From: an uncultured Spiribacter sp.
GTDB taxonomy: Bacteria > Pseudomonadota > Gammaproteobacteria > Nitrococcales > Nitrococcaceae
Assembly (NCBI GenBank): GCA_937884605.1
Contig: CALGDM010000006.1
Location: forward strand, 124,001 to 188,000
Direction of reading: 5' to 3'
DNA length: 64,000 bases
Part shown: positions 30,193-41,241 of the stretch, piece by piece
Numbering within the stretch: position 1 is the first letter of the stretch
How the letters are laid out: the number at the start of each line of letters is the position of its first letter
Notes under the pieces: model-generated
What the model was told of the DNA's origin: nothing
The model's database searches: none
The model's input: only the letters and a program-made list of their open reading frames with translations
Position numbers and translations under genes: made by a program

Positions 30193-31155
30193 TCAGTGCG
30201 GCGGGGTGTAAGGGAGATCGAGGATCTTGAGGGTGCATGTCCCAACGGACAGCGTCTGCTCGGCCTTTTCGATGCGCAGGACCGCCAGCAGTTCACTGCC
30301 ACCGCCGGTGGCCGCCGCGCTGATCACCACGCCCGCCTCCTGCTCGTCGGCGTCGAGCACCGCGGTGCCGGGTGCCGGCGGATCGTCGGCGGTCGCCGCC
30401 CGGTAGAGCCGGCGTTTGAGCTGGCCGCGATAGTGCATGCGTGCGATTACTTCCTGGCCGGGGTAGCAGCCCTTTTCGTAGCTGATTCCGCCGAGGGGCT
30501 CGAGGTTGAGCATGGTCGGGACGATCGATTCGCTGACTGCGCGCGTCAGCTCGGGGATGCCGGCGCGAATGGACTGCAGACGCCAGAAGTCCTCGCTGCC
30601 CTCGGTGAGTGCATCGCCGTAGCGCGCCCGCATGGCGGCCAGCTGGTCGGCGGGCGCGATAACCAGGTAGCGCCGGTCGGCTGCCCCGGGCAGGGCGATA
30701 ACATGCAGGTCGCCGGCGCGCACGACATCGCCCGCCTGCGCGGGCAGCGTGCCGGCCGCCTCGGTCAGCAGGTTGGCGGCAGCGGGACCGGCCATTCCCA
30801 GTGCTTCCTCCTGAGGGGCGAGATCGGTGAGCGCGACCTGCGAGCGCAGAATGAACATCTGCAGAGTCGGGCGGATCGCCTCGAGCAGTTGGGCATCGGC
30901 TACCAGGATCAGGCCGGTATCACTGGGGATGACACGAAACACGGCGCGCGCCCGGCCCTTGGCGTTGCACCAGGCGGCCAGCGCGCTGCGGGATTCATCC
31001 AGTCCCGCGACGTCGGCGGTGAGCTGGTTCTGCAAAAAGGCAACGGCATCATCGCCGGCGACGTGCAGCAGGCCCAGCGAGGGCAGGGGACAGATCAGTC
31101 CGCTGTCGTTGAGGGCCATCTCCATTTCATCAGGGGTGTTCGAGGCTTCATGCAT
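30193..31155 (-). CDS. ygfZ: Folate-binding protein YgfZ
   Basis: A GcvT-related tetrahydrofolate-binding protein that helps build or repair certain Fe-S enzymes. The signature KGCYPGQEVIARMHYRGQ, with the conserved Cys of KGCYxGQE, is intact near residue 220. I chose ATG 31155, which has CTGGAG upstream; a TTG six codons earlier is possible. Product 320 residues, near E. coli YgfZ (326). It lies head to head with the DUF1674-sdh cluster. This is a sensible place, since succinate dehydrogenase carries three Fe-S clusters, and in E. coli ygfZ likewise adjoins sdhE-ygfX. Confidence 0.93.
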   Translation of the reverse strand: MHEASNTPDEMEMALNDSGLICPLPSLGLLHVAGDDAVAFLQNQLTADVAGLDESRSALAAWCNAKGRARAVFRVIPSDTGLILVADAQLLEAIRPTLQMFILRSQVALTDLAPQEEALGMAGPAAANLLTEAAGTLPAQAGDVVRAGDLHVIALPGAADRRYLVIAPADQLAAMRARYGDALTEGSEDFWRLQSIRAGIPELTRAVSESIVPTMLNLEPLGGISYEKGCYPGQEVIARMHYRGQLKRRLYRAATADDPPAPGTAVLDADEQEAGVVISAAATGGGSELLAVLRIEKAEQTLSVGTCTLKILDLPYTPPH

Positions 31156-31248
31156 GGTCGACTCCAGACTCAAGCGGATAGAATGTCGCTCTCCGCTGTC
31201 CTAAATGATGCCATTTGCAGCCCGACCCGTGTAGCTGGAGCACTCGTT

Positions 31249-31437
31249 ATGACCGATGATCGCAAAGCCAACCCGTCCGATCCCGAGACGCAGGACGAGG
31301 CGACCGAGACCCCGGCACCGGCGCCGGTGGACTGGGAGCGGCCCGAGACCTGGCCCAGGGAAGTCGGTGGCAAGCGCGGCCCCGAACCGACCCGCTACGG
31401 CGACTGGGAGAGCAACGGCCGCTGCACCGATTTCTGA
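31249..31437 (+). CDS. DUF1674 protein, SDHAF4-type succinate dehydrogenase assembly factor
   Basis: A 62-residue protein with a low-complexity acidic N-terminus and the conserved C-terminal block GGKRGPEPTRYGDWESNG followed by RCTDF, which is the DUF1674 signature shared with mitochondrial SDHAF4/Sdh8. SDHAF4 binds flavinated SdhA and protects it until it joins SdhB. Start ATG 31249 has GCTGGAG upstream. It precedes sdhC by 109 bp on the same strand, supporting a succinate dehydrogenase role. The function is inferred from family and position. It is short and would be easily missed. Confidence 0.87.
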   Translation: MTDDRKANPSDPETQDEATETPAPAPVDWERPETWPREVGGKRGPEPTRYGDWESNGRCTDF

Positions 31438-31546
31438 CCGGAATCAGGGGCCGGTTTGTTGCACTGCCGCGATATTGCGCGATGCGGCATCGAAGCGTAG
31501 TTTATCGGAATAATTCCAAAGATGACGACCTCCGGAGAGTGTTCAG

Positions 31547-31927
31547 ATGAGTACCGATAACCGGCCCCTATCGCCCCATCTTCAGGTCTACCGCCTGCCG
31601 TTCACTGCCCTGACTTCGATCAGCCATCGCATCAGCGGAGTGCTGCTCTCCGGCGGAGCGCTGGTTCTGGTTTACTGGGTGATTGCCGCTGCCGCCGGGC
31701 CCCAGGCCTACGCCACGGCCAGCACCATTCTCTCGAGTCTGCCGGTTCAGGTGCTGATCTTTCTGTGGACCTTCGTTCTGTTCTATCACTTGTGCAACGG
31801 CATTCGGCACCTGGTCTGGGATGTCGGCTATGGGTTCGATCTGCGAACGGCACAACGATCCGGCCAGATTGCAATCGGCGCAGCCGCTGCGCTCACCCTG
31901 ATCGCCTGGCTCATCGCCCTGGTCTGA
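31547..31927 (+). CDS. sdhC: Succinate dehydrogenase cytochrome b556 subunit
   Basis: Membrane anchor of complex II that with SdhD binds heme b and quinone. The 126-residue product opens with RPLSPHLQVYRLPFTALTSI and SHRISGVLL (the conserved His/Arg/Ser near the quinone site), has three membrane helices, and has HLCNGIRHLVWDVGYG in the second, carrying the heme-ligand histidine. GGAGAG lies upstream of the ATG. First gene of sdhCDAB. Confidence 0.95.
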   Translation: MSTDNRPLSPHLQVYRLPFTALTSISHRISGVLLSGGALVLVYWVIAAAAGPQAYATASTILSSLPVQVLIFLWTFVLFYHLCNGIRHLVWDVGYGFDLRTAQRSGQIAIGAAAALTLIAWLIALV

Positions 31928-31938
31928 GGAGAATAGCG

Positions 31939-32319
31939 ATGGATTTTCGGACTCCCCTGAAGCGCGCTCAGGGCTTGGGTGCTTCCCACCACGGCGTCGG
32001 TCACTGGTGGATGCAACGGCTCAGTGCCGTGGCCATGGTGCCGCTCATGCTCTGGCTGGTCATCGGTCTGGCCACCCATACCGGCGGTGGCTACGAGGGC
32101 ACGGTCGCCTGGCTGGGCAACCCGATCAACACGGTGGTGCTGGTGATCGCCTTCGGTGTGCTGTTCTACCACGCCTCGCTCGGGCTCCAGGTGGTGCTCG
32201 AGGACTACGTCAGCCACACCGGCACGCGGTTGGCGCTGGTCACCGCAGTACGATTCCTGGCCGCGCTGCTGGCCGTCTCGGCGATATTCGCCCTACTCAA
32301 GATTGCGTTCGGAGGCTGA
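31939..32319 (+). CDS. sdhD: Succinate dehydrogenase hydrophobic membrane anchor subunit
   Basis: A 126-residue, three-helix partner of SdhC. The opening [20 protein letters not shown] and [17 protein letters not shown] match SdhD of the proteobacterial type, and [16 protein letters not shown] contains the heme-side histidine and the Asp/Tyr region near the quinone. ATG 31939 has GAGGAG upstream. It lies 11 bp after sdhC and 4 bp before sdhA. Confidence 0.94.
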   Translation: MDFRTPLKRAQGLGASHHGVGHWWMQRLSAVAMVPLMLWLVIGLATHTGGGYEGTVAWLGNPINTVVLVIAFGVLFYHASLGLQVVLEDYVSHTGTRLALVTAVRFLAALLAVSAIFALLKIAFGG

Positions 32320-32323
32320 CCGG

Positions 32324-34111
32324 ATGAGCACCGATTACGAGATTATCGATCACACCTATGATGTCGTGGTGGTGGGTGCCGGCGGCGCCGGACTGCGCGC
32401 AACCTTCGGCATGGCCGCCAAGGGCCTGAAAACAGCCTGCGTCACCAAGGTTTTTCCCACTCGAAGCCACACGGTGGCAGCGCAGGGCGGCGTCAGCGCG
32501 GCTCTGGGCAACATGGGCGAGGACGACTGGCGCTGGCACGCCTATGACACGATCAAGGGCTCTGACTGGCTGGGCGATCAGGACGCCATCGAGTACATGT
32601 GCCGCGAGGCGATCCCCGCGATCATCGAACTCGAGCACTATGGCGTGCCGTTCTCGCGGACCGAGGAAGGCAAGATCTATCAGCGTCCGTTCGGGGGCAT
32701 GACCACCCGCTTCGGCGAGGGCACGGCGCAGCGCACCTGTGCCGCCGCCGACCGCACCGGGCATGCGATCCTGCACACGCTCTATCAGCAGTCCATGGCG
32801 CATTCCGCCGATTTCCACATCGAGTTTTTCGCGCTCGATCTGATCATGGAAAACGGTGCCTGCCGCGGTGTGATTGCCCTCGAGCTGGCGACCGGCAAGA
32901 TCCACCGGTTTCGCGCCCACATTGTCGTCATGGCCACGGGCGGTTATGGCCGCGCCTGGTTCTCCTGCACATCGGCGCATACCTGTACCGGGGATGGCGG
33001 CGGCATGGTGCTGCGCGCCGGCCTGCCGCTGCAGGACATGGAGTTCACGCAGTTCCACCCCACGGGGGTCTACGGCGCGGGCTGCCTGATCACCGAGGGC
33101 GTGCGCGGCGAGGGTGGCTATCTGACCAACTCCGATGGCGAGCGCTTCATGGAGCGCTACGCTCCCAATGCCAAGGATCTGGCGTCGCGTGATGTGGTGT
33201 CACGGTCGATGACCGTCGAGATCCGCGAGGGACGGGGCGTCGGGCCCAACGCCGATCACATCCACCTGCATCTCGAGCATCTCGGCCCCGATGTCATCAA
33301 CCAGCGGCTGCCGGGTATCGCCGAGACGGCCAAGATTTTTGCCGGTGTTGATGTCACTCAGTCGCCGATCCCGGTGTTGCCGACCGTGCACTACAACATG
33401 GGCGGTATCCCGACCAACTATCGCGCCGAGGTGGTGGCCCCCCGCGATGGCGATCCGGATGCCGTGGTTCCGGGGCTGATGGCGATCGGCGAGGCCGGTT
33501 GCATATCGGTGCATGGCGCTAACCGGCTGGGCTCCAACTCGCTGCTCGACCTGGTGGTGTTTGGCCGCGCGGCGGCGATTCGGGCGGCCGAGATCGTCGC
33601 CGAAACCGGTGAGCACAAGCCGCTGCCGGCGGACAGTGCCGATTACGCGCTGACGCGGCTGGATCGGCTGCGCCATGCCAACGGCAGCCACCCCACGGCC
33701 GGTATCCGCGAGCAGATGCAGAAAACCATGCAGGAGTACGCCGCGGTGTTCCGCACCGAGGAGACGCTCGCCACGGGCAAGGAGCGGATCCACGAGATCC
33801 ACGCCATGCTCGAGGATGTGCAGCTTTCGGATCGGTCGTTGATCTGGAACACCGATCTGGTGGAAACCCTCGAGCTCGAAAACCTGCTTGGCAACGCGGT
33901 TGTCAGCATGGATTCGGCACTGAATCGCCAGGAAAGTCGGGGCGCCCATGCCCGCGAGGACTACACCGAGCGTGATGACGAGCACTGGATGAAGCATACC
34001 GTGTCCTGGATGCAGGACGGTGGTGAAGTCCAGCTTGACTACCGGCCGGTACACATGACGACGCTGTCCGACGAGATGGAAGTGATTCCGCCCAAGAAGC
34101 GCGTGTACTGA
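32324..34111 (+). CDS. sdhA: Succinate dehydrogenase flavoprotein subunit
   Basis: Oxidises succinate to fumarate with covalently bound FAD. The 595-residue product has the Rossmann motif [17 protein letters not shown], the flavinylated histidine in [10 protein letters not shown], and catalytic regions [20 protein letters not shown] and the C-terminal [16 protein letters not shown] stretch. Length equals typical SdhA (about 590). It is the client of SdhE and the presumed SDHAF4 homologue, both encoded in this cluster. GGAGG precedes the ATG. Confidence 0.97.
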   Translation: MSTDYEIIDHTYDVVVVGAGGAGLRATFGMAAKGLKTACVTKVFPTRSHTVAAQGGVSAALGNMGEDDWRWHAYDTIKGSDWLGDQDAIEYMCREAIPAIIELEHYGVPFSRTEEGKIYQRPFGGMTTRFGEGTAQRTCAAADRTGHAILHTLYQQSMAHSADFHIEFFALDLIMENGACRGVIALELATGKIHRFRAHIVVMATGGYGRAWFSCTSAHTCTGDGGGMVLRAGLPLQDMEFTQFHPTGVYGAGCLITEGVRGEGGYLTNSDGERFMERYAPNAKDLASRDVVSRSMTVEIREGRGVGPNADHIHLHLEHLGPDVINQRLPGIAETAKIFAGVDVTQSPIPVLPTVHYNMGGIPTNYRAEVVAPRDGDPDAVVPGLMAIGEAGCISVHGANRLGSNSLLDLVVFGRAAAIRAAEIVAETGEHKPLPADSADYALTRLDRLRHANGSHPTAGIREQMQKTMQEYAAVFRTEETLATGKERIHEIHAMLEDVQLSDRSLIWNTDLVETLELENLLGNAVVSMDSALNRQESRGAHAREDYTERDDEHWMKHTVSWMQDGGEVQLDYRPVHMTTLSDEMEVIPPKKRVY

Positions 34112-34129
34112 TTCCAGGAGAGATTAGCG

Positions 34130-34909
34130 ATGGCTCAGTTCGTACTACCCCCCAATTCCCGGATCAAGCAGGGCGAACACCACGAGGCGCCCACCGGCGT
34201 CAGTAACACCCGGACCTTCAAGGTCTACCGCTGGGAGCCGGACAAGGGCGAAAACCCGCGTCTTGACACCTACGAAGTGGACCTCGACACCTGTGGCCCG
34301 ATGGTGCTCGACGCCCTGGTCAAGATCAAAAACGAGATTGACCCGACGCTGACCTTCCGGCGTTCCTGCCGCGAGGGCATCTGCGGGTCGTGTGCAATGA
34401 ACATCGATGGCCGCAATACGCTGGCCTGCATTCAGGCCATCGACGAGATCGACGGTGATGTGCGGATCTATCCGCTGCCCTCCATGCGGGTGGTCAAGGA
34501 TCTGGTCCCCGACATGACGCATTTCTATGCCCAGTACGCCTCGATCCGTCCCTGGCTGCGCACTGAGACGCCGACTCCGCCGGATCGCGAGCGGCTGCAG
34601 AGCCCCGAGGATCGTGAGGAACTCGACGGTCTCTACGAGTGCATCCTCTGCGCCTGTTGCCAGACCTCATGCCCCAGCTACTGGTGGAACCCCGATCGGT
34701 ACCTGGGACCGGCCGTGCTGCTGCAGGCCTATCGCTGGATCGCCGATTCGCGCGACGAGGACACCGCCGGTCGTCTCGACGACCTGGACGATGCCTTCAA
34801 GCTCTATCGTTGCCACACGATCATGAACTGCGCATCCGCCTGTCCCAAGGGCTTGAATCCCGCCAAGGCGATCGCCGAGATCAAGCGCATGATGGTGGCC
34901 CGGCAGTAA
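34130..34909 (+). CDS. sdhB: Succinate dehydrogenase iron-sulfur subunit
   Basis: Carries electrons from SdhA to the quinone site. The 259-residue product has the [2Fe-2S] ferredoxin motif [20 protein letters not shown] and its later NTLAC cysteine, the [4Fe-4S]/[3Fe-4S] pattern [17 protein letters not shown], and [17 protein letters not shown]. It is about 20 residues longer than E. coli SdhB, mostly at the N-terminus, as in alphaproteobacterial and mitochondrial-type SdhB. AGGAGAG precedes the ATG. Confidence 0.97.
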   Translation: MAQFVLPPNSRIKQGEHHEAPTGVSNTRTFKVYRWEPDKGENPRLDTYEVDLDTCGPMVLDALVKIKNEIDPTLTFRRSCREGICGSCAMNIDGRNTLACIQAIDEIDGDVRIYPLPSMRVVKDLVPDMTHFYAQYASIRPWLRTETPTPPDRERLQSPEDREELDGLYECILCACCQTSCPSYWWNPDRYLGPAVLLQAYRWIADSRDEDTAGRLDDLDDAFKLYRCHTIMNCASACPKGLNPAKAIAEIKRMMVARQ

Positions 34910-34924
34910 CCGGCGGCATTGGCT

Positions 34925-35188
34925 GTGAGCGAGCGATCGAGATTGCGCTGGCGTTGCCGGCGCGGCACCACGGAACTGGATCGACTGCTGAACCGGTTCC
35001 TTGACGCGCCGGCGCTGGGTTACGACGCGCTGGATGCCGAGGGACGGGACGCCTTCGACCGCCTGTTGACGATTGAGGATGACCGCCTCATCGACTGGTT
35101 GGTCAACGGTCAGCGGCCCTCGGAGGACAGCCTTGTCGACATCACCAATCGAATCCGCCACGCCTCCGGTCTACCGGCTCAGGCCTAG
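34925..35188 (+). CDS. sdhE: FAD assembly factor SdhE (YgfY/CptB)
   Basis: Small protein needed for covalent flavin attachment to SdhA (the SDHAF2 family). The key RGxxE motif is present in WRCRRGTTELDRLL, followed by the YDALDAEGRDAFDRLLTIEDDRLIDWLVNG helices, closely resembling E. coli YgfY. Start taken as GTG 34925 (87 residues); a TTG two codons earlier is also open. It follows sdhB by 15 bp, and the ygfX gene begins inside its last 56 bp. Confidence 0.92.
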   Translation: MSERSRLRWRCRRGTTELDRLLNRFLDAPALGYDALDAEGRDAFDRLLTIEDDRLIDWLVNGQRPSEDSLVDITNRIRHASGLPAQA

Positions 35189-35567
35189 TGTCTGGCTACG
35201 CGGTTCGCTGATCTCGCTTTTTATTCTGGCGCTGGTGGTGGCGTTAGGTGGGTCCGGCGTCGCCACGCCCCTGCGGGTGGTGACGGGGGTTCTAACGCTT
35301 GCCATGGCGGCGTGGATCGTGCCGCAACACTGGCCCCGGCAGCTGGGGGCCATTCGGGCCTTTCAGCTTGAATCCGGCCATCAGGTACGCCTGTGGCGCT
35401 ATGATGGCAGGCAGGAGCGTTATGGTCTCCGGGACACTCGGGTCTGGCCGGCGCTCGTGGTGCTGGCGCTGGGTAACGACCAGGGCCGACGGTCTGTGTT
35501 CATCCCGCGGGACGCCCTGGGCGGCGAGGCCCACCGCCAGCTGCGCCGGGCCGTCAGCGCATGCTGA
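35133..35567 (+). CDS. ygfX: YgfX/CptA-like small membrane protein
   Basis: A 144-residue protein with two hydrophobic helices near the N-terminus (SLISLFILALVVALG and the TPLRVVTGVLTLAMAAWIV stretch) and a cytoplasmic tail that includes RLWRYDGRQERYGLRD. This layout and the LRPSVWLRGS opening match YgfX, the partner of SdhE in enterobacteria, where it was reported to affect MreB/FtsZ and membrane-bound SdhE functions. No ATG or GTG suits; TTG 35133 inside sdhE has GGAGG at 35122-35126, 6 bp upstream. Assignment rests on position and hydropathy more than on identity. Confidence 0.7.
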   Translation: MSTSPIESATPPVYRLRPSVWLRGSLISLFILALVVALGGSGVATPLRVVTGVLTLAMAAWIVPQHWPRQLGAIRAFQLESGHQVRLWRYDGRQERYGLRDTRVWPALVVLALGNDQGRRSVFIPRDALGGEAHRQLRRAVSAC

Positions 35568-35652
35568 GGCGTTTGCTGGCATCCCGGCGATCCGCTAGCC
35601 TCATTGGGATGACTGAACTTCTACCAGACTCACGGGTCATTGCGGAGGGTGA

Positions 35653-36240
35653 ATGAGTACCGCCAATGCGGACAAGGAGCTGGTAGAGCGTGTTCAAGCG
35701 GGCGACAAGCAGGCTTTCGATCTGCTCGTGCTCAAATACCAGCACAAGCTCGTCAAGCTCATCTCGCGTTACGTGCATGATCACGCCGAAGCGATGGATG
35801 TCTCTCAGGAGGCGTTCATCAAGGCCTACCGGGCGCTGCCGAGGTTCCGCGGCGACAGCAGCTTCTACACCTGGCTCTACCGTATCGGAATCAATACCGC
35901 CAAGAATTACCTGGTTTCGCAGGGGCGGCGGCCACCGGATAACGATATTGATGCCCAGGACGCTGAACGATATGACATCGAATCGCGTCTCAAGGATCAG
36001 GAGTCGCCGGAAGCGCTCGCGCAGCGGGATCAGGTGCAGGAGACAGTGGTCAGCGCCATCGAGGATCTGCCTGATGATCTGCGCACGGCGATCACGCTGC
36101 GTGAGTTCGACGGCCTCACGTATGAGGAGATCGCCGAGGCAATGGACTGCCCGATTGGAACGGTTCGGTCACGGATATTCCGTGCCCGCGAGTCAATTGA
36201 TAAGCGGCTGCGGCCGCTCGTATCTGGTACAGACGGGTGA
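35653..36240 (+). CDS. rpoE: Extracytoplasmic sigma factor RpoE (AlgU)
   Basis: Sigma-E/AlgU, activated by misfolded outer-membrane proteins. The 195-residue product has sigma region 2 (VQAGDKQAFDLLVLKYQHKL and DVSQEAFIKAYRALPRFRGD) and region 4 (LPDDLRTAITLREFDGLTYE, then MDCPIGTVRSRIFRARE), nearly as in E. coli RpoE (191) and AlgU. GGAGGG precedes the ATG. The gene starts the conserved rpoE-rseA-rseB-mucD order. Confidence 0.97.
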   Translation: MSTANADKELVERVQAGDKQAFDLLVLKYQHKLVKLISRYVHDHAEAMDVSQEAFIKAYRALPRFRGDSSFYTWLYRIGINTAKNYLVSQGRRPPDNDIDAQDAERYDIESRLKDQESPEALAQRDQVQETVVSAIEDLPDDLRTAITLREFDGLTYEEIAEAMDCPIGTVRSRIFRARESIDKRLRPLVSGTDG

Positions 36241-36245
36241 TAGCG

Positions 36246-36830
36246 ATGCAGGATGATACTGATCAACAACTCTCGGCCTACGTTGATGGCGAGCTCGGTC
36301 GTGACGAAAGCCGTTTCCTCGAACGCCGTCTGGCCGCCGACCCGACGCTGAGGCAGGCGCTTGCGCGCTACCATTCAATGCGCGCCGCCGCACGCGGCGA
36401 GCACGTCGCCGGCGCCGAAGGGCTGGCCGACCGGGTACTCCAACAGCTCGAGGCCGAGCCCGCCCATGAGGCTGACGATGCCCGGGCGCAGGCCAACTGG
36501 CGCCGCGCGTCGTTCATGGTGCAGCCGGTCGCCGGGTTGGCCATCGCAGCCAGTGTCGCCCTGGGGCTTGTCGTTGCCTGGCCGATCTTCACCGCACCCT
36601 CGACGCCGGCGCCGTCCAGCACTCCAGTCCAGATTGCGGCTGAACCCACCAGTGGCAGCCTCTCGCGGGTCGGCGGTCCGTCGGCCGCTACCGGGGACAA
36701 CGGCGTGGATGCCCAGGTAAGACGCCAGCTCCAGCCCTACTTTATCAATCACAATGATCAGACCGCCGCTCGTCCCATTGGCGGCACTCTCGAGTCGGCG
36801 AGAATCATCGGTCATGATCGCGAACGCTGA
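36246..36830 (+). CDS. rseA: Anti-sigma-E factor RseA/MucA
   Basis: A single-pass inner-membrane anti-sigma factor that holds RpoE. The 194-residue product opens with the RseA_N signature QLSAYVDGELGRDESRFLER, has one membrane helix (VAGLAIAASVALGLVVAWPIF, about residues 97-117) and a periplasmic tail rich in Ser, Thr and Pro ending with QLQPYFINHNDQT, the region that would bind RseB. Start ATG 36246 chosen; a GTG at 36237 overlapping the rpoE stop is equally open. It overlaps rseB by 17 bp. Confidence 0.9.
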   Translation: MQDDTDQQLSAYVDGELGRDESRFLERRLAADPTLRQALARYHSMRAAARGEHVAGAEGLADRVLQQLEAEPAHEADDARAQANWRRASFMVQPVAGLAIAASVALGLVVAWPIFTAPSTPAPSSTPVQIAAEPTSGSLSRVGGPSAATGDNGVDAQVRRQLQPYFINHNDQTAARPIGGTLESARIIGHDRER

Positions 36831-37845
36831 GCGCTCGAAAAGCCGGAGCCGCTGGTGCGGTTCCGCGGGCTTGCTCGCGATTGTCCTGCTGGTCAGCACC
36901 ACCGCTACGGCCGAGACCACCCGCACCGCTACCGAGTGGCTGGAATGGGCCAGCGGGGCGATGGGGCAGCAGAGTTTTGTGGCCGACGTCATCTACGAGC
37001 AGGGCTCGCACGTCGAGGCGTTGCGTCTGTGGCGCGATGCCTCACTTGCTGAGGGCAGCCGCGAGCGGCTGATGTCGCTCTCGGGGCCACCGCGCGAGAT
37101 CCTCCGAACCCCCGCGACAACCACCTACATCTCACCCACCGCCTCGCCCCATCCTCGACAGCGCCTCGCGAACCGCTCGTTGCGGCTGCCAGGGCCGGAC
37201 GCCATCGATCAGCTCGATCAGTCCTACACGCTCAACCTCGAAGGGCAGGGGCGTGTCGCCGAACGCCCGGCGCAGCGCCTGCGTGTGATTCCGAAGGACA
37301 ATCTCCGCTACGGGTATGCATTGTGGCTGGATCAGCAGACAGGGATTGTGCTGCGGGCCGACATCCTCGAGTCGGATGGCTGGCCGGTGGAGCGTTTCAT
37401 GGTGGTGGATCTGGAGCGTCGCGACTCAATGGATCCGGCGCTCCTTGACCCGGTGCTCGCTGAAAATGACGCCACGTTCGAGCGGGCGACGCGAGCCGAT
37501 GCCGCGCGCGATCGGGACGGACCGATTCATGACAACTGGTCGCTGACGGATCCACCCGCCGGCTTCATCCAACAGGCTGATCGCACCGAAGCGCTGCCGG
37601 GTCATGAGCGGCCGGTTCGGCACCTGGTGTTTTCCGACGGGATTGCGAGCGTCTCGGTGTACATCAAGCAATCCGGGGCCAGCGAGCCGCTTCAGGGCGC
37701 GATGAGCATGGGCGGCGTCAACATCCATGCGCGCACACAGAGCGAGGTTCAGATCCTGGCCGTCGGACAGGTTCCGGCGATCACTGTGGAACGGATGGCC
37801 AATGCGACGGTCCGTGCCAGTCAACCCAACGCGACAGGGCAGTAA
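36814..37845 (+). CDS. rseB: Sigma-E regulatory protein RseB/MucB
   Basis: Periplasmic protein that binds RseA and shields it from DegS-type cleavage until it senses mislocalised lipopolysaccharide or lipoproteins. The 343-residue product has a signal peptide (SAGLLAIVLLVSTTATA, cleavage near residue 34) and the RseB N-domain with SFVADVIYEQGSHVEALRLW and a C-terminal domain containing ERPVRHLVFSDGIASVSVYI. ATG 36814 was chosen because it directly precedes the signal peptide, and the open frame begins 20 codons earlier. It lies inside the end of rseA and 5 bp before mucD. Confidence 0.9.
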   Translation: MIANAERSKSRSRWCGSAGLLAIVLLVSTTATAETTRTATEWLEWASGAMGQQSFVADVIYEQGSHVEALRLWRDASLAEGSRERLMSLSGPPREILRTPATTTYISPTASPHPRQRLANRSLRLPGPDAIDQLDQSYTLNLEGQGRVAERPAQRLRVIPKDNLRYGYALWLDQQTGIVLRADILESDGWPVERFMVVDLERRDSMDPALLDPVLAENDATFERATRADAARDRDGPIHDNWSLTDPPAGFIQQADRTEALPGHERPVRHLVFSDGIASVSVYIKQSGASEPLQGAMSMGGVNIHARTQSEVQILAVGQVPAITVERMANATVRASQPNATGQ

Positions 37846-37850
37846 ACCGA

Positions 37851-39311
37851 ATGACCATCTCGATATCGATTCTCCGTGGCACGCGCCGGTGGGCCGCGGC
37901 ACTCATGACGGTCACGATGCTGGCGGCACCCGGTGTCGGCGCCCAGAACCTGCCGGACTTCACCGACATGGTGCGCGAGAATAGCCCGGCCGTGGTCAAC
38001 ATCAGCACGACCCAGGAGCGACAGGACCGTCGCGCCCGCATTCCGGATGTCCCCGGTATGCCCGACCCCGAGGATCTGCCCGAAGGGCATCCGTTCCGCG
38101 ACTTCATGGACCGATTCACCGACGACGAAGGCCAGAGGCAGGCGCCGCCGCGCCGCGATGCCCGGTCGCTCGGCTCGGGGTTCATCATCTCCGAGGACGG
38201 TTACATCCTCACCAACAATCATGTGGTTGAGGACGCCAGCGAGATTATCGTGCGCCTCAATGATCGCCGGCAGATGACGGCTGAACTGGTGGGCGCCGAT
38301 GACCGGGCGGATCTGGCCCTGCTCAAGGTCGACGGTGAGGACATGCCCACGGTCGAAACCGGTCAGTCCTCCGAAACCGAGGTGGGTGAGTGGGTACTCG
38401 CCATCGGCGCTCCCTTCGGATTCGAATACTCGGTAACGGCGGGCATCATCAGCGCCAAGCAGCGCAGCCTGCCCATGGAAAACTACATCCCGTTCCTGCA
38501 GACCGATGTGGCGATCAACCCGGGCAATTCCGGGGGGCCGCTGTTCAATCTGGACGGCGAGGTGATCGGAGTGAACTCGCACATCTACAGCCGCTCCGGG
38601 GGATTCCAGGGCATTTCCTTTGCCATTCCCATCGAGCTGGCCATGGATGTGGCCGACCAGTTGCGTGACGGCGGCGAAGTCAGCCGCGCCTGGCTGGGTG
38701 TCGTGATTCAGGATGTTACCCGCGATCTGGCCGAATCCTTTGGCATGGACCGGCCCGAGGGCGCGCTTATCGCTCAGGTCCTGCCGGACAGTCCGGCGGC
38801 TGCCGCCGGCCTGGAGTCGGGCGATGTGGTGCTCGAGTTCAATGGCAGCGATGTGCCCGCGTCGGGTGCTCTGCCGCCGATGGTGGGCCGTACGACGGTT
38901 GGTTCCACCGTGCCGGTCGTGGTGATGCGCGATGGCGAGCGTCAGACGCTGGATGTCACGCTTGCCGAGCTGCCGGAGGATGCCGGGCGGCGCGGTAGCG
39001 AGCCACCGCAGACTGAACCGGGCGTTTTCGAGGAGCTGGGCCTGGCTGTGCAGCCCCTGACGGCCGAGCGGCGCGACGCCCTGGGGCTCGAAGAGGACGT
39101 TGACGGGCTTGTCGTCGCGGGTGTTGATGGCGGACCCGCCGCCGAGGCGGGCATCGAGGCGGGTGATGTGATCGCCCGGGTCAATCGCGAGCCGATCGAG
39201 CAGGTCGAGCAGTTTCGCGAGATCATCGCCGGCGTGGAGTCGGGACGCAGCGTGCCGCTACTGATCCTGCGCGATCAGAGCCAGCGCTTTCTTGCCCTGC
39301 GTATCCCCTGA
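37851..39311 (+). CDS. mucD: Periplasmic serine protease MucD/DegP type
   Basis: A HtrA protease-chaperone of 486 residues. A signal peptide ends at about VGA (residue 31). The trypsin-like triad is His in TNNHVV, Asp in DRADLALLK and Ser in NPGNSGGPLFN. Two PDZ domains follow: one at about 285-375 (RAWLGVVIQDVTRDLAE) and one at the C-terminus (GLVVAGVDGGPAAEAGIEAG). This is the MucD (AlgW/DegP-like) layout found behind rseB/mucB in Pseudomonas, where MucD limits sigma activation. lepA follows at 111 bp and is preceded by a probable separate leader. Confidence 0.95.
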   Translation: MTISISILRGTRRWAAALMTVTMLAAPGVGAQNLPDFTDMVRENSPAVVNISTTQERQDRRARIPDVPGMPDPEDLPEGHPFRDFMDRFTDDEGQRQAPPRRDARSLGSGFIISEDGYILTNNHVVEDASEIIVRLNDRRQMTAELVGADDRADLALLKVDGEDMPTVETGQSSETEVGEWVLAIGAPFGFEYSVTAGIISAKQRSLPMENYIPFLQTDVAINPGNSGGPLFNLDGEVIGVNSHIYSRSGGFQGISFAIPIELAMDVADQLRDGGEVSRAWLGVVIQDVTRDLAESFGMDRPEGALIAQVLPDSPAAAAGLESGDVVLEFNGSDVPASGALPPMVGRTTVGSTVPVVVMRDGERQTLDVTLAELPEDAGRRGSEPPQTEPGVFEELGLAVQPLTAERRDALGLEEDVDGLVVAGVDGGPAAEAGIEAGDVIARVNREPIEQVEQFREIIAGVESGRSVPLLILRDQSQRFLALRIP

Positions 39312-39422
39312 TGGGTATCGTACCGCGATAGCGTGTCGGCCTTGCGCCGATCAGGCCGCGGTGGCAGCAAGCCGCCGCGGCTGATTTGTTTCCGCAACCG
39401 GCCAAAGCCCGGCCAGGACTTC

Positions 39423-41219
<1,797 letters not shown>

Positions 41220-41241
41220 ACCGGCGCGTGGGCCCCTAGCA

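Noticed and set aside
35614-35641. Possible sigma-E autoregulatory promoter before rpoE (TGAACTT, 16 bp, TCATT)
   Set aside because: The -35 is fair, but the implied start would fall in the ribosome-binding site; too close to be convincing.
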